Origin: Sipunculus nudus
Taxonomy: Eukaryota > Annelida > Sipuncula > Golfingiida > Sipunculidae
DNA: 64,000 nt
Reading direction: 5' to 3'
NCBI GenBank assembly: GCA_026874595.1
Contig: JAPPUL010000089.1
Location: 799,284 to 863,283, forward strand
Below are positions 54,825-64,000 of the stretch, piece after piece; the first letter of the stretch is position 1; the number at the start of each line of letters is the position of its first letter. A program made the position numbers and the translations under genes. The notes below the pieces were generated by a model. The model saw nothing but the letters and a program-made list of their open reading frames with translations, was not told the DNA's origin and ran no database searches.

Positions 54825-55604
54825 TTATGCCTGTAAGCTCGCTCTTATATGATTTAACTTGCTTTTTAATCTTATTATTGCCTTAGTATGTAATTGTGAT
54901 ACTCGAGATTCTGTTACACTCAATATCTCTCCTATCTCTTTCAACGTTAAATCTTCATAATAATATAATATTAATACCTTTTTCTCTTTGTCCGGGAGGT
55001 CCTCTATTATCTTTACTATTAAATCCTTTATCTCTTCCTTTTCTACCATTACATCCGGATTTAGGGACTTTGGACTTTCTATTGTTTCCACTATTGATAA
55101 CTTGTCATTATCATCTCCTAACGACCATGCATCATTTATCGATATTAATGATGCCCCGCATATCTTCACCAATGTCTGATGAAAATCATCAAGCGGTACT
55201 CCCAATTGCTCCGCTATCTCCTCATCAGTTACTGGTCTGCCTAATTTGTTCTCCAGATTCCCAACGATTAGTTCTATCTCTTTTGCCTTTTGTCTTATTG
55301 ACCGCGGCACCCAATCTATTGACCTAAGCTCATCGTATATTGCCCCTCTTATCCGCGTTACTGCGTATGTCTTGAACTTTATATTACGGGATGGGTCAAA
55401 CTTCTCTATCGCATCTAATAATCCAAATGTTCCATATCCTACCAAATCGCCAAATTCTATATTCTGAGGCATCCCCATTGCTATCTTGCCCGCTACATAC
55501 TTTACTAAAGGTGCATATTGTACTATAAATGCTTCCCTTATCCAGCCCTCCTTTGTACTCTTATACTCCGCCCACAATACTTCCTCAGACTTATTTTGTA
55601 TCAC
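54825..55604 (-). CDS. fliA: Flagellar sigma factor (FliA/WhiG, sigma-28 family)
   Basis: A 259-residue sigma-70 family protein. Region 2 is seen in [21 protein letters not shown] and [23 protein letters not shown], the signature of FliA/WhiG; region 3 follows near 120-180 and region 4 in the late helix-turn-helix ([19 protein letters not shown]). It directs transcription of late flagellar and chemotaxis genes. The start is a GTG with a GGGGG site eight bases upstream. No FlgM-type anti-sigma gene was recognised in the window. Confidence 0.95.
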   Translation of the reverse strand: MIQNKSEEVLWAEYKSTKEGWIREAFIVQYAPLVKYVAGKIAMGMPQNIEFGDLVGYGTFGLLDAIEKFDPSRNIKFKTYAVTRIRGAIYDELRSIDWVPRSIRQKAKEIELIVGNLENKLGRPVTDEEIAEQLGVPLDDFHQTLVKICGASLISINDAWSLGDDNDKLSIVETIESPKSLNPDVMVEKEEIKDLIVKIIEDLPDKEKKVLILYYYEDLTLKEIGEILSVTESRVSQLHTKAIIRLKSKLNHIRASLQA

Positions 55605-55707
55605 TGATTTATCCCCCTATTTTACCAGTCTAACAAATCTTCTTTCTATATCTTCTATCCTCACTCTTGCCATTACCAATAACACTGAATAAGGTGCCTT
55701 CGCTTTT

Positions 55708-55740
55708 ACTCATCCCCTTTACTCATCCCCTTTTACTCAT
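55708..55740 (-). repeat. 13-14 bp repeats across a stop codon
   Basis: ACTCATCCCCTTT and ACTCATCCCCTTTT are followed by ACTCAT. On the minus strand this is the last Asp-Glu-stop of the acidic membrane protein repeated, each with a GGGG lead. The copies beyond the stop are non-coding. Confidence 0.9.
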
Positions 55741-56494
55741 CATTCATTGCCGTCTTTACTGCTTTTGCCAATAACTCCGGATCATCCGGTATTAGCATAT
55801 CTTCTCGTTTTGAGCCAGAACTTATATCTAAACCTCTTCCTTCTCTAATTTTAAAATCTTCTTGTGATTCTACTCCCCCTACAATATCATCGCTCCCTTC
55901 ATCAATTGTATAATCTATTGAACCCCCTAAATCCTCTCCCTCCTCCAAAAGCATACTACTACTCCCTCCCTTTCCACCATCTACTAATTCAAATATCTCC
56001 GGTATTAGAGATTTTAACAAAAGATATACTACTACCCCAAATATAAAGAAAAACATAAACACCAACAAAAACCTTATTACTATCGTCCAAAGCTCTATCC
56101 CGCTTATAAAGCCTATCATAAACGATAATAAAGACGCAATGCTGCCAAACCATAAGCCTATACGCACCATGTGAGGATGCTCGCTTTTCAACTTATTATA
56201 TCTATCTTCAACGGACATTTTCTCTTTAGCTAATATATTATTTTCTACCCCTGCAATATCAGCATCCTCATCTAAGATATCTGAAGATTTATCTGCTCCT
56301 TTATCTCCTTTATCTTTTTCTACATCGATATCTTTTCTATCTATATCCCTACCTATATCTCTACTCTCATCGGCATCTTCACTCATACTATAATCAACAG
56401 CCTCTCCTCTACCCTCCCCCAATATGCCCCCTTGCTCTCCTTCATCTGCTTTATTAAGCTCTTGTGGCTCTCTTCGATTCTCTTTTTCAGACAT
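55733..56494 (-). CDS. Acidic two-helix membrane protein in the flagellar operon, unrecognised
   Basis: A 253-residue protein. Residues 1-105 are acidic and low in complexity; two membrane helices lie at about 112-132 and 135-161; the tail is acidic again and ends PDDPELLAKAVKTAMNDE. Both ends should lie on the same side, most likely the cytoplasm. AAGGAAGG precedes the ATG. It sits between flhG and fliA, a place where spirochaete flagellar operons carry a poorly known gene. No family is recognised. Confidence 0.7.
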   Translation of the reverse strand: MSEKENRREPQELNKADEGEQGGILGEGRGEAVDYSMSEDADESRDIGRDIDRKDIDVEKDKGDKGADKSSDILDEDADIAGVENNILAKEKMSVEDRYNKLKSEHPHMVRIGLWFGSIASLLSFMIGFISGIELWTIVIRFLLVFMFFFIFGVVVYLLLKSLIPEIFELVDGGKGGSSSMLLEEGEDLGGSIDYTIDEGSDDIVGGVESQEDFKIREGRGLDISSGSKREDMLIPDDPELLAKAVKTAMNDE

Positions 56495-56554
56495 ATTAGT
56501 CCTTCCTTATCTATAAACACATATAAAATTTAAACAATTTAGCCCCATTATACC

Positions 56555-57433
56555 CTAGTCTCCTGTCTTATTTATTTTATTACCCTTGAAAAAGTTATAC
56601 AAAAACGACGTCATCCCTTTACTCTCTACTTTTTTTGTCTCATGCATAAGCTTTTTTGTTATCTCTCTTATGCATTTTGACGCCTTGCTATTAGGCTCTA
56701 TCACATAAAATGGCCTTTGCTTTATCACTGCCTTTGGCACTACTGCATCTTCGTATATATATCCTAAATTCTCTATAACTACATCAAGAAACTGACTTGC
56801 TATATCCGTTATTCGATTTGCTACCCGGTTACCTTCTACTGAACTATGTACTCGATTTATTATTAGCTTTATCTTTACTCTCTCCTTCTGTGAGGCTATC
56901 GTCTTTATTATACCATAGGCATCTGTTATTGCTGTTGGCTCGGGTGTTGTTACTATTATTATTTCATCTGCCGCCAATACAAAACTTAATACGTTATCTG
57001 ATACCCCTGCTCCTGTATCCACGAATATTACATCTGCAAACCTTAATGACCCAAGCTCTTTTATAAACGCAAGCTTTTGATCTGAATCTAAATTCGCAAG
57101 CTGACTAAAGCCTGATGCCCCCGCTATTATGCTTATTCCATCTTCAGTCTTTATTAATACTTCGTGGATCTTCTTTTGTCCGCGAAGTACGTTATATAAG
57201 TTATATTTTGGTATCACTCCAAGCATTATATTTACATTTGCAAGACCTAAATCTGCATCCATTACCACTACCTCTTGTCCCATCTGCGCCATCCCTATCG
57301 CCACGTTTGTTGATACATTTGTCTTGCCTACACCTCCCTTACCGCTTGCTATCGCTATAAACCGTGGCGACTTTTGCCCCAGTTCCTTTTTCCCTTCCTT
57401 CATTAGCTTTAATAACGCTTCTGCTTGATCCAT
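56555..57433 (-). CDS. flhG: Flagellar number regulator FlhG (MinD-like ATPase)
   Basis: A 292-residue MinD/ParA-type ATPase that works with FlhF to limit the number of flagella. The deviant Walker A GKGGVGKTN lies at 31-39, VVMDADLGLANVN and VIFVDTGAGVS follow, and a C-terminal amphipathic helix region that would bind membrane ends the protein. Its place directly after flhF distinguishes it from MinD. Confidence 0.95.
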   Translation of the reverse strand: MDQAEALLKLMKEGKKELGQKSPRFIAIASGKGGVGKTNVSTNVAIGMAQMGQEVVVMDADLGLANVNIMLGVIPKYNLYNVLRGQKKIHEVLIKTEDGISIIAGASGFSQLANLDSDQKLAFIKELGSLRFADVIFVDTGAGVSDNVLSFVLAADEIIIVTTPEPTAITDAYGIIKTIASQKERVKIKLIINRVHSSVEGNRVANRITDIASQFLDVVIENLGYIYEDAVVPKAVIKQRPFYVIEPNSKASKCIREITKKLMHETKKVESKGMTSFLYNFFKGNKINKTGD

Positions 57434-57472
57434 TCTATTTATTACCTATCAAAATAGCCTATATAAAATTTA

Positions 57473-58792
57473 TTATCCCTTCAATATCATCTCGAATATC
57501 TTGTTTTTAGACCCCTCTTCTATATCCTCTGGAACGCTTTGGCCAAAGGTTACATACGATAAACTCCTATTCTTTGGCTTTATTGCACTTATTACTTGAC
57601 CTAGGCTATTTGTTTCATCTAATTTTGTAACTATTATATTTGTGTAGTTTAATATATCAAATTTATCTAGTATTTCTACTAAATCTACGTATTTTGTTGT
57701 TGCACTTATAACTAATGATACTTGCAATCGCTCTTCTACTATATCTAAATACTTCTTTATGTCTTTTATCTCTTCTACATTCCTTTGGCTGCGACCTGTT
57801 GTGTCTATCAATATTACATCATATTTATCAAGCTTTAGTTCAAGCTCAAACTCCCTTACGTTATTTACCTTTGAAAATGCTATGTCCATTATGTCTGCGT
57901 ATAACTTCAGCTGCTGTATCGCTCCTACTCGATATGTGTCTATTGAGATAAGCTTTATCTTCTTCTTTTGGAATACTCCGTAATATGCTGCAAGCTTTGC
58001 TAATGTTGTTGTTTTGCCTACTCCTGTTGAGCCTACAAGCACTATTACATTCGTTCTTCCTTCCTTTAATACTATCCCATCTGAGGTTGATATTATCTCT
58101 GACAGTTGCTCTCTTAACTTACTCTTTATTACGCTCAGTTTAGACTCATCTGATAGTATGCTTTTTACCGTAGACAACGAACATATATCATTTATAAAGT
58201 TATCATTAAAATCTTCATCCTTCATGAATAATTTTATTAGCTCTTCCTTACTATCCTTACTACTAGATAATTTATTAACTTCTTCCTTTCTAACATCTTC
58301 TTCCCTTTTAGATTTAACTTTTAATCCACCATCTTTTAACACTTCATCTGCTTCTGATTCTAAAACCCCATTACCCCCGCCATTCCTACCTTCTTTTGAT
58401 AAAATTAATCCGAGCAAACCCTTTATATGCTCAAGCTCTTCGCTAAGCTTTTCTGTCTTCTCAACTACTTTATTACCTTCTCTCCCCTCACCTTCAACTA
58501 AACTCCTATTTTCACTCATCCCATCTGCTCTTGTGCCTCCACCACGCTTATTAAACCCATCTGGCAAACCTTTACTATCTTGTTCCCGAGCTCTTGTCCT
58601 TCCCATGTTCAGTAGCTTCTTTTCATCCATTATCCCAACTGTTATTTCTACCATCGGTTTGCCCAAAAATCTTAAAAAACCTCCTTCTCGTACGCGCTTT
58701 TGGGATACTATGTAGGCATGATGTCCTACATCCAGCAACATCTTAAGCTTTGCTTCTTGAAAACTTCTTGCTCGGTATTTCCTATATTTCAT
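57473..58792 (-). CDS. flhF: Flagellar SRP-like GTPase FlhF
   Basis: A 439-residue SRP-type GTPase that places flagella, at the cell ends in spirochaetes. The N-terminal basic part (MKYRKYRARSFQEA) and the charged linker are followed by the NG domain: GSTGVGKTTTLAKLA (about 250), the IDTYRVGAIQQLK block, LIDTTGRSQ and VTKLDET. AAGGAAG lies just before the ATG. Between it and flhA the minus strand is an 85 bp purine tract. Confidence 0.95.
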   Translation of the reverse strand: MKYRKYRARSFQEAKLKMLLDVGHHAYIVSQKRVREGGFLRFLGKPMVEITVGIMDEKKLLNMGRTRAREQDSKGLPDGFNKRGGGTRADGMSENRSLVEGEGREGNKVVEKTEKLSEELEHIKGLLGLILSKEGRNGGGNGVLESEADEVLKDGGLKVKSKREEDVRKEEVNKLSSSKDSKEELIKLFMKDEDFNDNFINDICSLSTVKSILSDESKLSVIKSKLREQLSEIISTSDGIVLKEGRTNVIVLVGSTGVGKTTTLAKLAAYYGVFQKKKIKLISIDTYRVGAIQQLKLYADIMDIAFSKVNNVREFELELKLDKYDVILIDTTGRSQRNVEEIKDIKKYLDIVEERLQVSLVISATTKYVDLVEILDKFDILNYTNIIVTKLDETNSLGQVISAIKPKNRSLSYVTFGQSVPEDIEEGSKNKIFEMILKG

Positions 58793-58877
58793 CTTCCTTG
58801 CTCTCTCTTTTTCCTTTTTTCTCTTTTTCTTTTTTTTTACCTTATTTATCTTACTTATCTTAGACCCTTACAAATAC

Positions 58878-60941
58878 TTACTTATGACTTGCTATCTCCT
58901 CTAGTTTTAATATCCCTAGTTGTTCAAACTTTACATCTGCTATTATCTCATTATATGACAATACCACTAAGTTTGGAAGGCTCCTTTCTGTTAGCTTCTT
59001 TAATAACATTCGAGTTGAGCTTGAACTTAATAACAACATTTGATATCCTGCTTTTGTTGTATCTTCATAATAACTTATAAGTTGCGTTATTATTCGATTT
59101 ATTATTCCTATATCAAGTGTTGATACATATCCATGCTCTGTCTCCTGTAGCGACTTTTCAAGCATGTCATCTAGTCCTGCATCTACTGTATAACCCCTTA
59201 TCACATTGTCTTCGCTTATGTATTGATGCGATATCTGTTTCGACAGCTTCCCTCTTACGTATTCTGTTAGGGCATCTAGGTTTGTAACTTTCTCTCCATA
59301 GTCTGCTATAACTTCTAGTATGCTTACCATGTTTCTAACTGATACTTGTTCTTTTAATAAGTTTTGAAGTACTTTCTGTATCACTCCTATGTTACTTGCT
59401 TTAAGCGCTTCTTCTACCACTGCCGGATAATCTTCTTTTACACTGTCAAGAAGCTGTTTTACCTCTTGTCTTCCTAGTATGTCGCTTGAGTTTTGTTTTA
59501 TTAGTTCTGTTAGATGCGTTGCTATTATAGAGGGTGGGTCAACTACGCTATAATGCAAGTTTTCTGCCTCCTCTCGCACCTCCTCCTCTATCCAATACGC
59601 TTTTGTCTTAAATGCTGGCTCTATTGTCTCATCGCCTCTTATCTCTTCTTTCGTCTTGTATGACGGAATAGCTAAAAGTTGTTTAACTGAAAGACTACCC
59701 TTTCCAACAGGTACTCCCTTTATCTTTATATTATAGTCGCTTGGTTTCAATTTCATGTTATCTCGTATTCGTATCGGCGGCACCACCAAACCTAAATCCA
59801 ACGCACACGACTTCCTTATTAGCTTGACCCTCTCAAGTATGTCTCCTCCTTGTTCTATATCTACTAAGGGAACCAAGTTAAAACCTATCTCTACCTCTAT
59901 TGGCTCTACATTAATTAAATTTACCACGCTCTCAGGTTGCCCTAATCTCCCAGCTTCACCATCTGCTGCACCCGGACCACCCCTTTCTTCTCGCTCCTCG
60001 GCATCCATATTTCTATATATAAATATTCCAAGTGATAGTAACAAAAGTCCTATAACTATCAAAGGAGCCTTCGGAAAACCCGGTAAGACTGCAAGCAATA
60101 ATACAAAACCTCCTGTTACCATTAGCGCCTTAGGCTTTAATGTAAGTTGTCTTCCTATATCATCTCCTAAACTCCTCTCTGATACCGACCGCGTAACTAT
60201 TATCCCTGTCGCTGTTGATATCAATAATGACGGTATTTGGGCCGATAGACCATCTCCTACCGTCAGTATGAAAAATACATCAAATGACTCTGATAAGCTC
60301 ATCCCTTGCAACGTTGTCCCTACTATTAACCCTCCCACTATGTTTATTATCGTTATTAAAAGTCCTACCCGTACGTCCCCTTGTACAAATTTACTCGCTC
60401 CGTCCATCGCTCCATAAAAATCTACCTCCTCTCTTACCTCTTTACGACGACGTAATGCCTCGCTCTCGCTTATAAGACCCGCATTTAAATCTGCATCTAT
60501 ACTCATCTGTTTACCCGGTAGTGCATCCAACGTAAACCGTGCTGCAACCTCCGAAACCCGTGTTGCCCCTTTTATTATCACTATGAATTGTACTGCGATT
60601 AGTATTAAGAATATTATCATCCCCACTATATAATTATTCTGTACTACGAAATCTCCAAATGCTTTTATTATCTCTCCTTCAAAACCCCTCCCTTCAAGCA
60701 ATATTAACCGTGTTGAGGATACGTTTATTGCAAGCCGGAATACTGTTGTTATTAAAAGTAAGCTCGGAAATACACTAAGTTCTGCTCCCCTCTTCAAATA
60801 CATTACTATTAATAGTAATGTTAGACTCAAGGATAAGTTTATTGCTATGGCAAAATCTAGTACAAATGCTGGTATCGGGATTATTAACATCCCTATTATT
60901 ATTACTACACCTGCCGCTATCGCTATATCACTCTCTCGCAT
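58878..60941 (-). CDS. flhA: Flagellar export gate protein FlhA
   Basis: Largest protein of the flagellar type III export gate. Its N-terminal half has about eight membrane helices with the FHIPEP-family core: FPSLLLITTVFRLAINVSSTR, GDGLSAQIPSLLISTATGI and GALPGKQMSIDADL-type sequence (LDALPGKQMSIDADLNAG). The C-terminal half is the cytosolic domain that binds chaperone-substrate pairs. The 687-residue length is standard. Confidence 0.97.
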   Translation of the reverse strand: MRESDIAIAAGVVIIIGMLIIPIPAFVLDFAIAINLSLSLTLLLIVMYLKRGAELSVFPSLLLITTVFRLAINVSSTRLILLEGRGFEGEIIKAFGDFVVQNNYIVGMIIFLILIAVQFIVIIKGATRVSEVAARFTLDALPGKQMSIDADLNAGLISESEALRRRKEVREEVDFYGAMDGASKFVQGDVRVGLLITIINIVGGLIVGTTLQGMSLSESFDVFFILTVGDGLSAQIPSLLISTATGIIVTRSVSERSLGDDIGRQLTLKPKALMVTGGFVLLLAVLPGFPKAPLIVIGLLLLSLGIFIYRNMDAEEREERGGPGAADGEAGRLGQPESVVNLINVEPIEVEIGFNLVPLVDIEQGGDILERVKLIRKSCALDLGLVVPPIRIRDNMKLKPSDYNIKIKGVPVGKGSLSVKQLLAIPSYKTKEEIRGDETIEPAFKTKAYWIEEEVREEAENLHYSVVDPPSIIATHLTELIKQNSSDILGRQEVKQLLDSVKEDYPAVVEEALKASNIGVIQKVLQNLLKEQVSVRNMVSILEVIADYGEKVTNLDALTEYVRGKLSKQISHQYISEDNVIRGYTVDAGLDDMLEKSLQETEHGYVSTLDIGIINRIITQLISYYEDTTKAGYQMLLLSSSSTRMLLKKLTERSLPNLVVLSYNEIIADVKFEQLGILKLEEIASHK

Positions 60942-60994
60942 CCATTTGAAACTACTTTCTCTTCTGTCTGCTTTACCCTTTTTGGGCCACTAAC

Positions 60995-62137
60995 TTATAC
61001 TCCTACCTTTTCTCGTGCTCTAATTACATATGCCAAGACCTCTGCCACTGCTTGATAAAATTCTACCGGTATCTCATCTCCTACCTCCACTATCCCATAC
61101 AAACTCTGTGCCAACGCCTTGTCCTCTACCATATGTACATCGTTTTCTTTTGCTATCTCTTTTATCCGTAGCGCCATGTAACCTTGCCCCTTAGCAATTA
61201 CCACCGGAACATCCATCTCAACTTCGTCATACTTTATCGCTATTGCATAATGTGTCGGGTTTGTTATTACTACATCTGCTTTCGGGACCTCTTCCATAAT
61301 CCGTTGACTCATTATCTCTCGCTGTCTTTCTCTTAACCTTTGCTTTACCTGCGGATCTCCTTCTGTATCCTTACGCTCCTCCTTCAATTCGTGTCGCGTC
61401 ATCTTCAAGCTCTTATAATGTTCTGACTTTTGAAAAAAGTAATCCGGGACGCTCAATATTAAAAATATCACACAGCTTATAAACGCTATATAGAATATCA
61501 TATTAGACAGTATCTTAAAGGCATTCCCTACATCCATATTTATCGTGTTTAATATTGCTTGCTTTTGCCAGTCAACTATCAAATACGCTACCAGAGTTAC
61601 CACCCCTACCTTCATTATCGATTTTATTAGATTTGTAAATGTCTGTGAGGAAAAGAATATTCGACTGAACATCTTATTCGTTGTGAAACTTACCTTCTTA
61701 AAATCTACTTTCATACTCTTTGGTGCAAATTGAAAACCAACTTGTACCACATTCGACAAAAATGCCATGACAACGCTTATTAAGAAAAAGGGGCCCGTAG
61801 TTAGAAAAAACATCTCTACGAAACCATAAACATACCCTTCTAGATTAGATTGGTTTATCGGACTTGTAAGATTTACGTATGTGCTTGTAAATATGTTCTT
61901 TACATTATCTATTATATAATCTGACATTATCCACATTGACGCAAAGACTGATAGCAATACCACCGACGATACCAGCTCCTGAGACCTTACTACCTTCCCC
62001 TCTTCTCTTGCCTTACGTAATTTATATAACGTTGGCTCCTCTGTCCTACCCTCATCTTCAGGCTTTGCAAACAATTGCAAATCTATAGAAAACAACAGAT
62101 CCTCTAATTCTAATGACCGTACTTCCCCGTTCGCCAT
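60995..62137 (-). CDS. flhB: Flagellar export switch protein FlhB
   Basis: Membrane protein that switches export from hook to filament subunits. The start region has SIDLQLFAKPEDEGRTEEPT, like spirochaete FlhB proteins. Four membrane helices follow. The self-cleaving NPTH motif lies at 293-296, so the switch should work. The 380-residue length is normal. An AAGG site precedes the ATG. Confidence 0.97.
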   Translation of the reverse strand: MANGEVRSLELEDLLFSIDLQLFAKPEDEGRTEEPTLYKLRKAREEGKVVRSQELVSSVVLLSVFASMWIMSDYIIDNVKNIFTSTYVNLTSPINQSNLEGYVYGFVEMFFLTTGPFFLISVVMAFLSNVVQVGFQFAPKSMKVDFKKVSFTTNKMFSRIFFSSQTFTNLIKSIMKVGVVTLVAYLIVDWQKQAILNTINMDVGNAFKILSNMIFYIAFISCVIFLILSVPDYFFQKSEHYKSLKMTRHELKEERKDTEGDPQVKQRLRERQREIMSQRIMEEVPKADVVITNPTHYAIAIKYDEVEMDVPVVIAKGQGYMALRIKEIAKENDVHMVEDKALAQSLYGIVEVGDEIPVEFYQAVAEVLAYVIRAREKVGV

Positions 62138-62291
62138 TATTACCTTTTCCCTTATATATAATTATTTAGCTTAACTGCCTTATATAAAACTCGGTATTTA
62201 TTTATTTACTTATACTATTTTATAGTTTACAGAATATTAAACATATCCCATTTTATTTCCCCTAAACCATCCCATGAATATTAAACCACAA

Positions 62292-63059
62292 TTAAAAAAC
62301 ATCAAATATGCTATATAAATATCTCCCCAAAAATAACTTACCAGCCTCCAATATTGCAGGCATTAAAAGTACTAGTATTACAAGTCCCACTATTATATAA
62401 ATTGGGAAACCTAACATCAATATATTCATCTGTGGCGCAAACTTTGCAAGCAGACCCATTGCTAAACTTACTATGAATAATGTCCCTATGATCGGTAAGG
62501 ATATCTTAAGCGCTACACTAAACATTCCAACCAAACTATCAACTAACAAAGCGCTTAGCGGCTTTGTTGCTTCAAGTGGTAATACCGATATCTTAAAAAA
62601 ACTCGTATATAATGCCTCGATTAAAAGTATATGTCCATTTAATATCAAAAATATTAGTATCCCCAAAAGTGCTAGAAACTGCCCTACAAGCGGTACGTGG
62701 ATTTGAGACAACGGATCAAATACCTCACTTATTCCAAGTCCCATTTGTATGCTAAACATCTGTCCCGCAAGCTGAAATGCTCCAAATACTATTGCCACCA
62801 AAAAACCTATCGAAAGTCCTATTATAAGTTGATTTACCAAAAGCAGTATATAATCTATGTAATATTCAGGTACCTTAATAGCAAGTTCTTTCGCCAATAT
62901 CGGATACAAAACTAAAGCTATGCTTATGGCAAGAACTCCCTTTGTACGCATCGGTATCATTATACTTGAAAAAAATGGGGCAACCATTATAAGCCCAAAT
63001 AGCCTTACCAAAACCAACAGATAAAGCTTTACATGCGGAATTAAAAAGTCATACCACAT
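62292..63059 (-). CDS. fliR: Flagellar export gate protein FliR
   Basis: A 255-residue membrane protein of the FliPQR export channel. It begins like FliR (a hydrophobic lead, then RLFGLIMVAPFFSS) and has VPLVGQFLALLGILIFL and the usual six or so membrane helices. It starts 4 bp after fliQ. A 154 bp AT-rich gap without a gene separates it from flhB. Confidence 0.95.
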   Translation of the reverse strand: MWYDFLIPHVKLYLLVLVRLFGLIMVAPFFSSIMIPMRTKGVLAISIALVLYPILAKELAIKVPEYYIDYILLLVNQLIIGLSIGFLVAIVFGAFQLAGQMFSIQMGLGISEVFDPLSQIHVPLVGQFLALLGILIFLILNGHILLIEALYTSFFKISVLPLEATKPLSALLVDSLVGMFSVALKISLPIIGTLFIVSLAMGLLAKFAPQMNILMLGFPIYIIVGLVILVLLMPAILEAGKLFLGRYLYSIFDVF

Positions 63060-63063
63060 TACT

Positions 63064-63333
63064 TCATTTCCCTATAACACTCATTACGTCATATAAGTTT
63101 TGTGTATAGTTTCTTATATGATTCATTATCCAACTGGAAAACAGTATTATCGCTCCAAATATAGCTACTATCTTAGGTACAAAAGTTAATGTTTGCTCCT
63201 GTATTGATGTTGTTGTCTGGAATATACTTATTATAAGCCCTACTACCATACTAATCCCAAGTATCGGAGCTGAGATTATTAAAACCTCAAGTATTGCCTC
63301 GCCCATTATCTTTATTATTAGTGCATCACTCAT
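63064..63333 (-). CDS. fliQ: Flagellar export gate protein FliQ
   Basis: An 89-residue, two-helix protein of the export channel. ISAPILGISMVVGLIISIFQ and TTSIQEQTLTFVPKI are the family core. A GAGGG site lies before the ATG. Confidence 0.96.
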   Translation of the reverse strand: MSDALIIKIMGEAILEVLIISAPILGISMVVGLIISIFQTTTSIQEQTLTFVPKIVAIFGAIILFSSWIMNHIRNYTQNLYDVMSVIGK

Positions 63334-63353
63334 TTATATCCCTCTTTAATTAC

Positions 63354-64000
63354 TTAAACAAAACTCTCAAGCAGCTTAGATACTAAAAGCTGCCACCCAT
63401 CAACCAATACAAATAATATTATCTTAAACGGTAACGAAATCATAACAGGCGGAAGCATTATCATTCCCATACTCATCAAAATACTTGCTACTATCATATC
63501 TATTATTATAAACGGTACGAATATTATTATGCCCATATAAAATGCTTTCTTAAGCTCATTTAGCATAAAGGCCGGTATCAAAACATACGTAGGTACATCA
63601 GCCTCCTCCTCAGGCCACTTTAATTTGCTCATCTGTATAAACGGTACCAATATCTGACGATCCTCTTCGCCTATCTGTTTGAACATGAATTGCCGTATGG
63701 GCTCTATCCCTCTATCGAATAACTCCTCTACTCCTATCTCCTTATTCTTAAATGGTTTATATGCTTTTTCGTATATCTCATTAAAGCTTGGTGCCATTAT
63801 GAAAAAGGTTAGAAATAACGCAAGTGCCATTATTACTTGATTTGGGGGCATTTGTTGCAGGGCTAGTGCCGTACGGGTAAACGAAAATACTATTGCTATC
63901 CTTAAGAAAGACGTTGTCATCATAACTATTGCAGGAGCAAGACTCAATACTGTAAGGAGCAATAAAACCTGTAGTGTTAATGCTATGTCTGTTGGCTCTG
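63354..64000 (-). CDS. fliP: Flagellar export gate protein FliP, partial
   Basis: The gene runs past the right edge, so its start is missing. Reading upstream of the TTG at 63962, the frame stays open to the edge and encodes EPTDIALTLQVLLLLTVL, which matches the FliP segment before LAPAIVMMTTSFLRI. FSFTRTALALQQMPPNQV, GIEPIRQFMFKQ, and TYVLIPAFMLNELKKAF are family blocks. The TTG is therefore not the start; a signal peptide and short N-terminal part lie outside the window. Confidence 0.95.
   Translation of the reverse strand, partial: EPTDIALTLQVLLLLTVLSLAPAIVMMTTSFLRIAIVFSFTRTALALQQMPPNQVIMALALFLTFFIMAPSFNEIYEKAYKPFKNKEIGVEELFDRGIEPIRQFMFKQIGEEDRQILVPFIQMSKLKWPEEEADVPTYVLIPAFMLNELKKAFYMGIIIFVPFIIIDMIVASILMSMGMIMLPPVMISLPFKIILFVLVDGWQLLVSKLLESFV

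Noticed and set aside
58014-58715. Long open frame opposite flhF (233 codons)
   Set aside because: It is antisense to a clear FlhF gene. The Ser/Leu/Pro-rich product is what purine-rich sense codons give on the other strand. The same holds for 15962-16645, 59755-60417 and 11396-11989.
63960-63962. TTG start for fliP
   Set aside because: The frame continues upstream to the window edge with good FliP sequence, so this is an internal codon.

Overview
The window is an AT-rich bacterial chromosome segment, almost fully coding, with no tRNA, rRNA, insertion sequence, prophage or CRISPR array that I can see. The best reading is a motile, double-membraned spirochaete. Three things point there: a cheA / CheW-CheR-like fusion / cheY cluster, the flagellar run fliP-fliQ-fliR-flhB-flhA-flhF-flhG-orf-fliA-fapA, and the FlhB N-terminus. 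The organism also carries lpxC, an lpxL-type acyltransferase and Lol export genes, so it probably makes a lipid A based outer membrane, unlike Treponema or Borrelia. The order and genus cannot be fixed from this window.

Layout. 65-4711 (+): endonuclease-type mutL, then a UvrD-like helicase fused to an iron-sulfur nuclease. 4722-12063 (-): U32 peptidase-family protein, RNase HI, thiC, a 580 bp gap holding an 11 bp minisatellite, zapA, a ZapB-like coiled coil, pheT and a LapA-like membrane protein. 12554-20048: nfu, then two divergent large unrecognised genes, a secreted protein with CsgG/TolB-like and von Willebrand A-like regions and a 1446-residue membrane-anchored TPR protein. 20056-25318: envelope block (lpxL, small orf, lolD, lolC/E, lpxC, glycosyltransferase). 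25431-29379: bioB, ctpA, fliG. 29712-35162 (+): RNase Z-like, queA, miaB, vanY, mannose-6-phosphate isomerase cupin, GDP-mannose pyrophosphorylase. 35177-50120 (-): msrB, ROK kinase, cheY, cheW-cheR, cheA, plsY, two SurA-like proteins, mfd and malQ. 50220-51389 (+): hemW. 51381-64000 (-): the flagellar export and regulation operon ending in a SwrB-like protein and a YrdC protein; fliP runs off the window edge.

How they fit together. One long minus-strand block builds the flagellar export gate (FliPQR, FlhAB), places and counts flagella (FlhF, FlhG) and supplies the motility sigma factor; FliG and the CheA/CheW/CheY proteins make and control the rotor switch. A second theme is the envelope: lipid A synthesis, lipoprotein export, periplasmic chaperones and protease, phosphatidic acid synthesis and GDP-mannose supply. 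A third is genome and tRNA upkeep (MutL, helicase-nuclease, Mfd, RNase HI, QueA, MiaB, YrdC).

The least explained parts are the divergent VWA/TPR pair at 12887-20048, the minisatellite upstream of thiC, the small gene between lolD and lpxL, the acidic membrane protein inside the flagellar operon, and a recurring pattern of short tandem duplications at gene ends.
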